This document shows positions 1 through 8,108 of a stretch of 64,000 nt of DNA, one piece after another. Numbering within the stretch: position 1 is the first letter of the stretch; each line of letters starts with the position of its first letter. Source of the stretch: Microbacterium lacus (GTDB taxonomy: Bacteria > Actinomycetota > Actinomycetes > Actinomycetales > Microbacteriaceae); the NCBI RefSeq assembly GCF_039531105.1, contig NZ_BAAAPK010000001.1, positions 3,009,818 through 3,073,817 of the forward strand. Reading direction: 5' to 3'. A model generated the notes under the pieces. It worked only from the letters and a program-made list of their open reading frames with translations. It had not been told where the DNA came from and did not search any database. A program made the translations under genes and the position numbers.

Positions 1-541
1 GTTGCGCGGGTCGCTTCCCGTGCCGCACCCCGCCGAGGTGTGGGCCCAGCTCGGCGCCGTCCTGCACCGCGATGGACTCACCGTGGCGGCCGATCATCTC
101 CTGCACCAGCACCTCGCCGACCACGAGATGCTGCGCACGGCGGTCGACCGCCTGCGCCGACGAGGCGCGGTCGACCTGCGCGAGGCGATCGAGCAGGCGC
201 GGGCGGGCGCGGAGTCACCGAAGGAGACGGAGACCCGGCTACTGCTCGTGAGGGGCGGGCTGCCCGAGCCCGAACTGAACTGGAACCTCCGCGACGCATC
301 CGGACGGCTGCTCGCCCGCCTCGACATGGCTTACCCGCGTTACCGCGTCGCGGTCGAGTACGACGGTCGTCAGCACGCCGAACACCGTCAGTTCGAACGG
401 GACGCCGACCGCTGGGCGGACATCGAAGCGAGCGGCTGGATCCTCATCCGCGTGCTCTCGCACCATCTCGCGGATCCCGGCCTGGTCGTGGCCCGTACTC
501 GTCGCGCCCTCAGCTCGCGCGGCTGGATGCCGTCCCGTTGA
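1..541 (+). CDS. DUF559-domain protein, C-terminal part (5' end outside window)
   Basis: The reading frame is open from the window edge to a TGA at 539, giving about 179 residues of a longer protein. The last ~110 residues look like the DUF559 / Vsr-like endonuclease fold: a conserved glutamate (ETETR), then LDMAYPRYRVAVEYDGRQH with the acidic residue pair expected in a PD-(D/E)XK nuclease core, then RDADRW and a final IRVLSHHL segment. Actinobacterial genomes carry many such proteins, often about 300 residues with an N-terminal winged-helix part; their role is not established. The true start lies upstream of base 1. The stop codon is the first base pairs of a strong inverted repeat. Confidence 0.75.
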   Translation, partial: LRGSLPVPHPAEVWAQLGAVLHRDGLTVAADHLLHQHLADHEMLRTAVDRLRRRGAVDLREAIEQARAGAESPKETETRLLLVRGGLPEPELNWNLRDASGRLLARLDMAYPRYRVAVEYDGRQHAEHRQFERDADRWADIEASGWILIRVLSHHLADPGLVVARTRRALSSRGWMPSR

Positions 542-596
542 GTGTCCAAGACGCGCCGTGTCCGCGCGCGCCAAGACGGCGTGTCTTGGACACTCA
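539..596. terminator. Bidirectional hairpin between convergent genes
   Basis: Arms at 539-559 and 576-596 are inverted repeats of 21 bp with one mismatch around a 16-base GC-rich loop. The left arm includes the stop codon of the DUF559 gene; the minus-strand ccsB gene ends at 609. A second, smaller hairpin (CCAAGAC / GTCTTGG, 571-577 and 583-589) sits inside the right half. The position between two convergent stops fits a two-way terminator. The CCAAGAC core occurs three times, so it may also be a dispersed repeat. Confidence 0.7.
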
Positions 597-608
597 AACG
601 GGGGCGGC

Positions 609-1685
609 TCAGCTCAGGCCGCTGTAGGCGTGCAGGCCCTTGAAGAACATGTTGACGATCGTGAAGTTGAACATCACGGCGCTGAAGCCGATGATCGACA
701 GCCACGCCGAGCGCGAGCCGCGCCATCCGCGCGTCGCGCGCGCATGGATGTAGCCGGCGTAGAGCACCCAGATCACGAAGGTCCAGACTTCCTTCGTGTC
801 GAAGCCCCAGTAGCGTCCCCATGCGTCGTTGGCCCAGATCGATCCTGCGATCAAAGTGAACGTCCAGAAGATGAAGCCGATGATCGCGAACCGGTACGCG
901 ATCGACTCGAGGGCGTCGCTGCTGGGCAGGGTGCGGAGGAATCGGGGACCGGTCTTCGCGGCGGCGACCGCCTCGGCTGACGCGTCCGCCAGTGCAGCCG
1001 TCTTGCGCTCGCGCCGGGCCTGCATGAGCTGCAGCACCGACAGGCCGAACGCGAGCGCGAAGATCGCCGTGGCGAGCGAGGCCACGAAAACGTGGATCAC
1101 GAGCCAGATGCTCTTGAGGGGATCCATCAGCGGGGAGATCTCGACGTAGAACGCGAGCGCGGCACCGCCGAGGAGGAGGACGACCATGCCGGTGATGAAT
1201 GCCCCGAGGAAGCGCAGGTCGTACTTGATGAGCGAGAAGAGGTAGACCGCGACGATGAGCATCGTCCCCGTGAGGGCGAACTCGTACATGTTCGACCAGG
1301 GCACACGCCCGGCGGCGATGCCGCGCGTGACGTCGCCGGCGATGTGGAACAGCAGCCCGAGCACGGTGAGCGACGTGCCGATCCGCGCCCAGACCAGGCG
1401 CGGCCGGTCCGCGGGACGCGCGGAGAAGGAGATCTCGGCGTCGCGTTCCTCCGCGCGCAGACGGTCGTTCGCCGACCGACCCGCCGAGACCGGAGCGCCG
1501 TCCGCCGATGCGGCGGCTGCGCCGACCGTCACGAGTTCGCGGGCGGCGGCATCCTGCTTCTCCACTGCACTCGCCCCGCGGCGAGCGAGATCGACCGTGT
1601 AGGCGATGAAGGCCAGTGCGTAGATCGAGATCGCGGTCCAGACCAGGAGCACGGAAACCGCGTCGAGCGTGAGGGCTTCGGGCAT
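609..1685 (-). CDS. ccsB: Cytochrome c synthase subunit CcsB/ResC
   Basis: 358-residue integral membrane protein of the System II cytochrome c maturation pathway. With ResB it moves heme across the membrane and attaches it to apocytochrome c on the outer face. The diagnostic tryptophan-rich heme motif WGRYWGFDTKEVW lies at about residues 289-301, and about eight hydrophobic helices plus conserved histidines (LLFHIAGD, WLVIHVF, GYIHARAT) fit the family. A hydrophilic alanine-rich insert of about 70 residues follows the first helix. It ends the operon: resB stops 4 bp upstream. TAGACT with a 6-nt gap precedes the ATG and overlaps the resB stop, so ccsB may also have its own leaderless transcript. 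Confidence 0.95.
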   Translation of the reverse strand: MPEALTLDAVSVLLVWTAISIYALAFIAYTVDLARRGASAVEKQDAAARELVTVGAAAASADGAPVSAGRSANDRLRAEERDAEISFSARPADRPRLVWARIGTSLTVLGLLFHIAGDVTRGIAAGRVPWSNMYEFALTGTMLIVAVYLFSLIKYDLRFLGAFITGMVVLLLGGAALAFYVEISPLMDPLKSIWLVIHVFVASLATAIFALAFGLSVLQLMQARRERKTAALADASAEAVAAAKTGPRFLRTLPSSDALESIAYRFAIIGFIFWTFTLIAGSIWANDAWGRYWGFDTKEVWTFVIWVLYAGYIHARATRGWRGSRSAWLSIIGFSAVMFNFTIVNMFFKGLHAYSGLS

Positions 1686-1689
1686 GGTC

Positions 1690-3462
1690 TCAGTCTACGC
1701 GCGGCGCGTCGGGCGAGCCCTGCCGCGAGCCGGCCGGATCAGCCGGCTGCGCGTCCTTCAGAAGCGGCTCGAGTGCATCCCCGTGACGGCGGACGAACTG
1801 GTCCAGCGCCGTCGCGATCGTCGGATCCTCACCGCGCGCGAGGCCGGCGTACTCGAGCCGCAGGGTGTGCCCGTCGACGGTCGCCTTGACCCAGAGCCGG
1901 CGCCGCGGGACGAACAGCGCGGCGAGCAGGCCTACGACGGCGAGGGAGGCGAACAGCAGCACCCAGCTCGCGGCGGCGTCGCGGTGGATCGAGAGCGAGA
2001 CGAAGCGCTTGACGGACTCTTCGGATCTCCGGGCACCCGGGGGCGAGACGTCCTCGAACGTGATCGTGCCGAGCCCGTTCGGCAGATCGACGGTGTCCCC
2101 CGGCTCGAGCTCGAGCGAGGGCACGTCGATCTTGCGGCCGGTGAGCTGGGTCATGTCCGAGGTGTCCAGCGCGTACACCGAACGCGGCGTGCCGTCGTCG
2201 ATGCCGAGGTCGCCCTCGTAGACGTCGAGAGTGAGCACGGGCAGGGTGAGTGAGGGGTACGCCGATGTGAACGCCCCGGACGCGAGCGGCGCCTGGGTCG
2301 GGTAGAAGAAGCCGACGAGCCCGAGCTGCTCGGGCATGCCGTCGGGAACCTTGACCACACCGAGAGAGGTCATGTTGGTGTCCTGGGCGAGGAACGGCAC
2401 CGACTCGGAGAACACGACGTCGCCCGCGGCGTTGCGGATCGTGATCGTGGGTGCGTAGCCGTTGCCCATCAGGTAGACGCGGTCGCCGGCGATCTCCAGC
2501 GGATGGTTGACCCGGACGTCGCCCTCCTGCGGCTCCTGCCCGGCGAGCTGCGTGGTCAGGTGCGCGACGAAGTCGCCGGCCTGGCCGGATCCCTGCGAGC
2601 CGAGCGGCTGGTAGGTCACGTCGAACTCGTCGAGGGTCAGGGAGTACGGCTCGAGCGTCCCCTCGTCGACGAAGCGCCCCGGGTTGAACGATGTGTAGTC
2701 CAGCAGCGTGTTGACGAACGTGCCGCCCTCGATGATCACGCCCTGCCCGGTGTACGTGTAGCCGCCTCCGACGCCGACCGCGACGAGGACGCCGATCAGT
2801 GCGGTGTGGAAGACGAGGTTCCCGGTCTCGCGCACGTAGCCGCGCTCGGCCGAGACCGACAGCGTGCCGCGACTGTCGTACCGCTCGACGCGGTAGCCGC
2901 CGCGCTTCAGCTGCTGCGCAGCAGCCTCGATCGCGGTCACCGCCGCGTCTTCGGCAGAGGCGCCGGGAGCCAGCTCGACGAGCGACTCACGGTGGTCGGC
3001 CAGACGCTCCAGCCGCGCCGGAGTGCGCGGCGGGCGGGCACGCAGCGCCTTCCAGTGGTGCTTCGTGCGCGGGATCACGCAGCCGATGAGCGAGATGAAC
3101 AGCAGGATGTAGATCGCCGAGAACCACGCCGACGTGTACACGTCGAACAGCTGGAGGTTGTCCAGGACCGGCGCGAGGTCGGGGTTGTCGGTGAAGTACT
3201 GCGTCACGCCGTTCGGGTCGGCGCTGCGTTGCGGCACGAGCGACCCCGGCACCGCGGCGATCGCGAGGAGCAGGAGGAGCACGAGTGCCGTGCGCATGCT
3301 CGTGAGCTGCCGCCAGCCCCACCGCAGCCAGCCGACGAACCCGAGCGCGGGCTGGGCGATGTCGCCGTCGGATGCCGCGCCGGAGTCGGCGTGATCGGCC
3401 GGGCGCAGCATCCCCTCGGTGGGCGCCGCGTCGCCGGGTGCGTCAGAGCGGGAGCGGGACAT
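1690..3462 (-). CDS. resB: Cytochrome c biogenesis protein ResB
   Basis: 590-residue ResB-family protein, partner of CcsB in System II heme ligation. Three hydrophobic helices lie in the first ~230 residues (around WRQLTSMRTALVLLLLLAIA, SAIYILLFISLIGCVIPR and the LVFHTALIGVLVAVGVGGG stretch). A long extracytoplasmic domain and a final helix near residue 500 (SWVLLFASLAVVGLLAALFVP) follow. The N-terminal ~45 residues are disordered and acidic. The ATG at 3462 lies inside the end of ccdA (20 bp overlap), so translation is probably coupled. A histidine in helix 3 (VFHTAL) is a candidate heme ligand. Confidence 0.95.
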   Translation of the reverse strand: MSRSRSDAPGDAAPTEGMLRPADHADSGAASDGDIAQPALGFVGWLRWGWRQLTSMRTALVLLLLLAIAAVPGSLVPQRSADPNGVTQYFTDNPDLAPVLDNLQLFDVYTSAWFSAIYILLFISLIGCVIPRTKHHWKALRARPPRTPARLERLADHRESLVELAPGASAEDAAVTAIEAAAQQLKRGGYRVERYDSRGTLSVSAERGYVRETGNLVFHTALIGVLVAVGVGGGYTYTGQGVIIEGGTFVNTLLDYTSFNPGRFVDEGTLEPYSLTLDEFDVTYQPLGSQGSGQAGDFVAHLTTQLAGQEPQEGDVRVNHPLEIAGDRVYLMGNGYAPTITIRNAAGDVVFSESVPFLAQDTNMTSLGVVKVPDGMPEQLGLVGFFYPTQAPLASGAFTSAYPSLTLPVLTLDVYEGDLGIDDGTPRSVYALDTSDMTQLTGRKIDVPSLELEPGDTVDLPNGLGTITFEDVSPPGARRSEESVKRFVSLSIHRDAAASWVLLFASLAVVGLLAALFVPRRRLWVKATVDGHTLRLEYAGLARGEDPTIATALDQFVRRHGDALEPLLKDAQPADPAGSRQGSPDAPRVD

Positions 3463-4231
3463 TCAGGAACACCCCCTGCAGCTGAGCCATGAGCGCGGTC
3501 CAGACACCCGTGACCATCAGGACACCGAGGATCACGAGGAGGACGCCGCCGATGATGTTCACCGTGCGGATGTGACGGCGGAGGAAGCCGACGGATCGCG
3601 TCGCCCAGCCGAAGCCGAGGGCGAGGAGGACGAACGGGATGCCGAGACCGAGCGAATACGCGAGCCCGAGCAGCCCCGCCCGCAGCGGATCGCCGAAGTT
3701 CCACGACATCGCGAGGATCGCGCCCAGGGTCGGGCCGATGCAGGGAGCCCAGCCGATACCGAGCGCCAGGCCGAGGAGCGGCGCCCCGACGAGACCGAGA
3801 TTGCCGCGCACCTGCGGCTTGAACGTGCGCTGGGCGAACCCGAACAGCCCGATGAACACGAGCCCCAGCAGGATGATCACGACGCCCATCACACGCGTGA
3901 TCGGCTCGGCGTATTCGAGGAAGAACAGCCCGACCGCGCCGCCGAGGATGTTCATCGCCATGAAGACGACGGTGAAACCGGCGATGAACAGCAGCACGCC
4001 GCCCAGCAGACGGCCGCGCCCCGTCTCGGTGACCGTCGCGGTCGCGGCGGGAGCGGCATCCGTCGGCGCGCCGCTCGGCGTGCGGGGCGCGACGGCGCCG
4101 CCGAGGAAGCCCAGGTAGCCGGGGACCAGCGGAAGGACGCAGGGCGAGAGGAAGGACACGAGCCCGGCGAGCAGTGCGATCGGCAGCGCGAGCCACAGCG
4201 CGCCGTCGGCGATCACGGCGCCCGGGTTCAC
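3443..4231 (-). CDS. ccdA: Thiol-disulfide membrane transporter CcdA
   Basis: 262-residue polytopic protein of the CcdA/DsbD-beta family. It carries reducing equivalents from cytoplasmic thioredoxin to ResA so that apocytochrome CXXCH cysteines are reduced before heme attachment. The first helix holds the conserved cysteine and prolines (FLSPCVLPLVPGYLGFL, near residues 29-45); the second conserved cysteine is in GIGWAPCIGPTLG. Six helices are visible. The GTG start at 4231 overlaps the stop of the upstream thioredoxin-like gene (GTGA). The open frame extends further upstream, but that part is antisense-type high-GC coding and overlaps the real upstream gene. Confidence 0.93.
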   Translation of the reverse strand: MNPGAVIADGALWLALPIALLAGLVSFLSPCVLPLVPGYLGFLGGAVAPRTPSGAPTDAAPAATATVTETGRGRLLGGVLLFIAGFTVVFMAMNILGGAVGLFFLEYAEPITRVMGVVIILLGLVFIGLFGFAQRTFKPQVRGNLGLVGAPLLGLALGIGWAPCIGPTLGAILAMSWNFGDPLRAGLLGLAYSLGLGIPFVLLALGFGWATRSVGFLRRHIRTVNIIGGVLLVILGVLMVTGVWTALMAQLQGVFLNVPLPL

Positions 4232-4839
4232 GAGGTCTCCGCGAGCTTGTCCTGCACGAGGGTCTTCAGGATCGACGGGTCGATCGGGCCGATGATGCGG
4301 GCGGCGACCCGGCCCTGCGCATCGAGGACGAGAGTGGTCGGCGTGGCCTGGATCGGCGTCTTCTCCGCGAACGCGAGTTTGATCGCGGGCGTCTCGGCGG
4401 CGATCGCGCTCGGGTAGGTGATGCCGTAGTTCTCCGCGAACGCGGTCGCGGCCGCCGGCGAGTCCAGCGTGTTCACCCCGAGGAAGTCGACGTTTTCGCC
4501 GGCGAACTCCTGGTAGACGGCCTCGAGATCCTTCGCCTCCGCGCGGCACGGTCCGCACGCGGCGTACCAGAAGTTCACGACCAGCACGTCTCCGGCGTAG
4601 TCCGCACTGGACACCGGGTCGCCGTTCTCGGTCGTGGCGGCGAACTCGACAGGCTCTCCCCGCTGATCCTCCGCGATCTCCTGCACGGCACCGTCGCCGG
4701 CGATGAAACCCTTGTTGTCGCCCTGACGGTACTGGTCCGCGAGCGGGTCGTTCGCGCAGGCCGCGAGAGAGAAGACGAGCGCGCCGCTGACGGCGAGCGC
4801 CGCGATGCGACGGGTCGAAGACGAACGGATGCCGCGCAT
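4228..4839 (-). CDS. ResA/TlpA-type thioredoxin lipoprotein
   Basis: 203 residues. A signal peptide ends in a lipobox (SLAAC, cysteine near residue 27), so the protein is probably anchored on the outer face of the membrane. The C-terminal part is an AhpC/TSA-thioredoxin fold with active site CGPC (FWYAACGPC) and a cis-Pro loop near TPTTLV. With CcdA upstream in the pathway and ResB/CcsB downstream, it is the likely reductant of apocytochrome c thiols. The start was set at the ATG 4839, which shares TGATG with the stop of the preceding phosphatase gene; this places the signal peptide at the N terminus. Confidence 0.92.
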   Translation of the reverse strand: MRGIRSSSTRRIAALAVSGALVFSLAACANDPLADQYRQGDNKGFIAGDGAVQEIAEDQRGEPVEFAATTENGDPVSSADYAGDVLVVNFWYAACGPCRAEAKDLEAVYQEFAGENVDFLGVNTLDSPAAATAFAENYGITYPSAIAAETPAIKLAFAEKTPIQATPTTLVLDAQGRVAARIIGPIDPSILKTLVQDKLAETS

Positions 4840-5468
4840 CACACCGCCCCCACATCCACCGCACCGGCGGTCGACGCCGGTTCGACGTAACCCACTTCGC
4901 GCCACACATCTCCCGAGAGCTCGAAGCTCGTGACGCTGGAGAGGGCGCAGCGCCGGCGGCGCGGATCGTGACGGGTGGGCAGGCCGGCGACGAAAAGATG
5001 GGTGACCCAGATCGGCAGCTGGTGGCTCACGATCACGACGTCGCCGGATCCGGTGTCGTGCCACGCGTCGGACATCGCGGCCTGCATCCGGTCGACGACC
5101 TGCGCGTAAGGCTCGCCCCACGACGGGATCTCGGGGCGGGAGAGGTGTCGCCAGCTCAACGGGTTCATCATCGCCCGGCTCATCCGGCGTCCCTCGAACA
5201 CGTTGGTCGGCTCGATCACCCGGTCATCGATCACGGGTTCGATGCCGAGGAGTTCGGTGAAGGCCTCCGCCGATTCGCGCGTGCGCTGCAGCGGGGACGC
5301 GATCAGGCTTCCGACGGGGCGGCCGAGACCGTGGACGTACTCGGCCGCCTGGCGCGCCATGCGGCGGCCGTCGCCACTGAGTCCGTAGCCCGGGAGCCGT
5401 CCGTACAGCACGCGGCGGGGGTTGTGGACCTCTCCGTGGCGCACGAGATGGAGGCGATCGGCGGGCAC
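4839..5468 (-). CDS. Histidine phosphatase family protein
   Basis: 209 residues with the phosphoglycerate-mutase-like RHG motif near the N terminus (LHLVRHGEV) giving the phosphohistidine, an arginine in SPLQRTRESAE and the second catalytic histidine in IVSHQLPIW. The substrate cannot be read from the sequence; relatives include phosphoglycerate mutase and small-molecule phosphatases. It is the first gene of the cytochrome c maturation operon, overlapping the next start by TGATG. Its GTG start follows TAGACT by 6 nt, the pattern of a leaderless transcript, so the operon promoter is probably here. Confidence 0.9.
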   Translation of the reverse strand: MPADRLHLVRHGEVHNPRRVLYGRLPGYGLSGDGRRMARQAAEYVHGLGRPVGSLIASPLQRTRESAEAFTELLGIEPVIDDRVIEPTNVFEGRRMSRAMMNPLSWRHLSRPEIPSWGEPYAQVVDRMQAAMSDAWHDTGSGDVVIVSHQLPIWVTHLFVAGLPTRHDPRRRRCALSSVTSFELSGDVWREVGYVEPASTAGAVDVGAV

Positions 5469-5504
5469 CCTGCCAGTCTACGTGGGCGAAGATATGGGCA
5501 GTCT

Positions 5505-5558
5505 GGATGCCGGCCGAGAGCCAGGAGCCCGGGATGCCGGCCGAGAGCTAGGAGCCCG
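5505..5558. repeat. Tandem 27-bp duplication at a gene end
   Basis: Two adjacent 27-bp copies (5505-5531 and 5532-5558) differ at one base. The distal copy contains the TAG stop of the minus-strand membrane protein gene; in the other copy the equivalent codon is TGG. The unit is nine codons long, so without the TAG the frame would continue through the second copy. Confidence 0.85.
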
Positions 5559-5916
5559 GGACACCCGCCGCGGCGATGAACGCGCCGATGAACCACGACG
5601 CGATGATGAGCACGCCGCCCACGAGCGGAACCCAGAACGCGAGCCGCCGCTTGACCAGCAGGACGATCGCGACAACGGCGGTGATGATGAGGAACAGCCA
5701 GGGCAGCCCGACGGCGACGAACATGCCGGTCGTGATCAGGTCGAAGCTGCAGTCGCGGACGCCGCAGGGGTCCGAGGCCATCGCGAGGAAGAAGCCGAAG
5801 AACGACATGATCGCCGCGAGGACGCCGGCCAGGACGAGCAGGATGATCGTCAGGACGAGGTCCCACGTCCGCAGCGGACGCTTGGCGGGCGAGGGGAGGG
5901 CGGGCGGCTGCGTCAC
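5548..5916 (-). CDS. Hypothetical membrane protein
   Basis: 122 residues with three hydrophobic helices (about 20-42, 65-85 and 95-115). A short cytoplasmic N terminus is rich in proline, and an extracellular loop has two cysteines (DPCGVRDCSFD) that could form a disulfide. I do not recognise a family with confidence. The GTG start follows TAGGAT by 6 nt, a leaderless-type promoter. The gene's end lies in the 27-bp tandem duplication. Confidence 0.7.
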   Translation of the reverse strand: MTQPPALPSPAKRPLRTWDLVLTIILLVLAGVLAAIMSFFGFFLAMASDPCGVRDCSFDLITTGMFVAVGLPWLFLIITAVVAIVLLVKRRLAFWVPLVGGVLIIASWFIGAFIAAAGVPGS

Positions 5917-5942
5917 GCGCCCATCCTAGGAGGCGTGGCTTC

Positions 5943-6614
5943 TCAGGACGCGCCGTCCTCCACGGCTCCGTTGCGTCGATGCTCCAGCAGGGAGCGCACG
6001 CGGCGGTGGATGAAGAACGCCACACCGCCGACGGCCCCGATGATCACGATGTACTGCAGGATCTCGGCGTACTGCTCCACGACGTGCCAGGACTCCCCGA
6101 GGAAGAATCCGGAGAGAACGAAGATGCTGTTCCAGATGAGGCTGCCGGCGGCGGTGAGCAGACCGAACTTCAGCAGCGGCATCCGCGTGATCCCCGCGGG
6201 GATCGAGATGAGGCTGCGGAACACCGGCAGCATGCGTCCGAAGAAGATCGCCTTGACACCGTGCCGCTGGAACCACGCGACCGTGCGGTCGATGTCCTCG
6301 GGGTGCAGGAGCGGGATGTGCGCGGCGAGGCGCCGCAGGCGGTCCGCGCCGAGCCACGCGCCGAGCCCGTACAGAGCGAACGCGCCGACGATCGAGCCGG
6401 CGGTCGTCCAGGCGAGCGCCTCGATGAGCGTGAAGGAGCCGCGGCTCGCGGCCAGACCCGCCAGCGGCAGGATGACCTCGCTGGGCAGCGGCGGGAAGAG
6501 GTTCTCGAGCGCGATCGCGAGGCCGGCCCCGATCGGGCCGATCACGTCCATGAGGGAGACGGCCCAGTCGCTCAGGGCGGTCAGCCAGGATCCGTCGGCG
6601 GGGCTTGCGGTCAT
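5943..6614 (-). CDS. DedA family membrane protein
   Basis: 223 residues with the DedA/SNARE-associated (VTT) fold. Hallmarks are ENLFPPLPSE near residue 38, with the glutamate and prolines of the first re-entrant loop, and the GRMLPVFRSLISIPAG segment near residue 125, with the conserved arginine and G-x-x-x-P. Family members are thought to act in lipid (undecaprenyl phosphate or phospholipid) translocation and membrane homeostasis. The ATG at 6614 has an AGGAG-like ribosome site 7-10 bases upstream. Confidence 0.9.
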   Translation of the reverse strand: MTASPADGSWLTALSDWAVSLMDVIGPIGAGLAIALENLFPPLPSEVILPLAGLAASRGSFTLIEALAWTTAGSIVGAFALYGLGAWLGADRLRRLAAHIPLLHPEDIDRTVAWFQRHGVKAIFFGRMLPVFRSLISIPAGITRMPLLKFGLLTAAGSLIWNSIFVLSGFFLGESWHVVEQYAEILQYIVIIGAVGGVAFFIHRRVRSLLEHRRNGAVEDGAS

Positions 6615-6762
6615 CGTGCGGCTCCTGCGAGTCGTCGGGCGGTGATCGGATGCCGTCGCCCAGACGGACGAGACCTCTCCAGGCTACGGGGCGAAGGTGA
6701 CCGAAGCCTGGGTGTGGGCGACTCGCGGGGAGCGGCATCCGCCCCGCGTAGACTGATCCGTC

Positions 6763-8103
6763 ATGACCGAACGCACTCTCGTCTCCCAGCTGCACGCCCG
6801 CGAGGACGGACCGGTCACGGTCTCCGGTTGGGTCGAGACCGTGCGCGATCAGAAGAAGGTGCAGTTCGTCATCCTGCGGGACGAGACCGGCGCCGTGCAG
6901 CTCGTGAACCCCGCCACGCGCCCGGCCGAGGACGGCACGGAGCAGGACGCCGCGGCCCTCGCGCTCACCGACGTGATCTCCGCGCTCGCGACCGGCACCT
7001 TCCTCACCGTGCGGGGCGAGCTCAAGCACGACGAGCGCGTCAAGCTCGGCGGCGTCGAGATCAAGGTCGGCACGCTCGAGATCGCCGCGGCGGCGAACCC
7101 GGAGACGCCCATCGCGGCCGACAGCAGCCCGGACAAGCGCATGGACTGGCGCTTCCTCGACCTCCGGCAGCGGCGCAACAACCTGATCTTCCGCGTGCAG
7201 ACGACGTTCGAACACGCGCTGCGCACGTACTGGATCGAGCGCGACTACATCGAGGTCCACTCGCCGAAGCTCATGGCGAGCCCGTCGGAGTCCAACGCGG
7301 AACTGTTCGCCCTGGAGTACTTCAACGACCAGACCGCTTATCTCGCGCAGTCGCCCCAGTTCTTCAAGCAGATGGCCCAGGTCGCCGGCTTCGGCAAGAT
7401 CTTCGAGATCGCCCCGGCGTTCCGCGCCGACCCCTCCTTCACGAGCCGGCACGCGACCGAGTTCACCTCGATCGACGCCGAGATCAGCTGGATCGACTCG
7501 CACGAGGATGTCGCCCGGATGCAGGAGGAGCTGCTGCAGTTCGCCTTCCAGGCGGTCAAGGACAAGCACGGCGAAGAGATCGCGCAGCTGTTCGAGGTCG
7601 AGGTGCAGGTTCCCACGGTCCCGTTCCCGCGCATCCCGCTCGCCGAGGCCCTCGAGATCGTGAAGTCGCGCGGCTACGAAGTGCCGCGCACCGACGGCGA
7701 TCTCGACCCGGAGGGCGAGCGCCAGATCGCCGCCTATGTGCAGGAGACGTACGGTCACCAGTTCGTCTTCATCACCGACTACCACCCTGCGATCCGCGCG
7801 TTCTACCACATGCGCGACGAGGAGACCGGGCTCACCAAGAGCTACGACCTCCTGTTCAACGGGGTCGAGATCACGACGGGCGCGCAGCGCGAGCACCGCG
7901 TCGACGTCCTGATCGAGCAGGCCAAGGAGAAGGGGCTCGATCCCGAGCACCTGGACTTCTACCTCGACTTCTTCCGCTTCGGCGCTCCGCCGCACGGCGG
8001 GTTCGGGATGGGTCTCGCGCGCGTCCTCATGCTCCTGCTCGGCGAATCGTCGATCCGCGAGGTGACCTACCTGTTCCGCGGCCCGACGCGCCTGGCTCCC
8101 TGA
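6763..8103 (+). CDS. aspS: Aspartyl-tRNA synthetase, archaeal-type short form
   Basis: 446 residues: an N-terminal OB-fold anticodon-binding domain (about 1-110) and a class II catalytic core. Motif 2 appears as FEIAPAFRA and motif 3 as GFGMGLARVLM; the REHRVD segment before motif 3 is also typical. The protein lacks the ~100-residue insertion of the usual bacterial AspRS (about 590 residues) and aligns by memory with archaeal AspRS along its whole length. Such enzymes can charge only tRNA-Asp, or also tRNA-Asn for later amidation. At the position where archaeal discriminating enzymes have Trp (GWVW), this protein has Glu (GWVET), so specificity cannot be decided here. TAGACT at 6749 lies 8 nt before the ATG. 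Confidence 0.93.
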   Translation: MTERTLVSQLHAREDGPVTVSGWVETVRDQKKVQFVILRDETGAVQLVNPATRPAEDGTEQDAAALALTDVISALATGTFLTVRGELKHDERVKLGGVEIKVGTLEIAAAANPETPIAADSSPDKRMDWRFLDLRQRRNNLIFRVQTTFEHALRTYWIERDYIEVHSPKLMASPSESNAELFALEYFNDQTAYLAQSPQFFKQMAQVAGFGKIFEIAPAFRADPSFTSRHATEFTSIDAEISWIDSHEDVARMQEELLQFAFQAVKDKHGEEIAQLFEVEVQVPTVPFPRIPLAEALEIVKSRGYEVPRTDGDLDPEGERQIAAYVQETYGHQFVFITDYHPAIRAFYHMRDEETGLTKSYDLLFNGVEITTGAQREHRVDVLIEQAKEKGLDPEHLDFYLDFFRFGAPPHGGFGMGLARVLMLLLGESSIREVTYLFRGPTRLAP

Positions 8104-8108
8104 GCGCG

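Noticed and set aside
5979-8108. A long plus-strand open frame running into the phosphatase gene
   Set aside because: It crosses dedA antisense and aspS in another frame; only the part from the ATG at 8109 has a recognisable domain.
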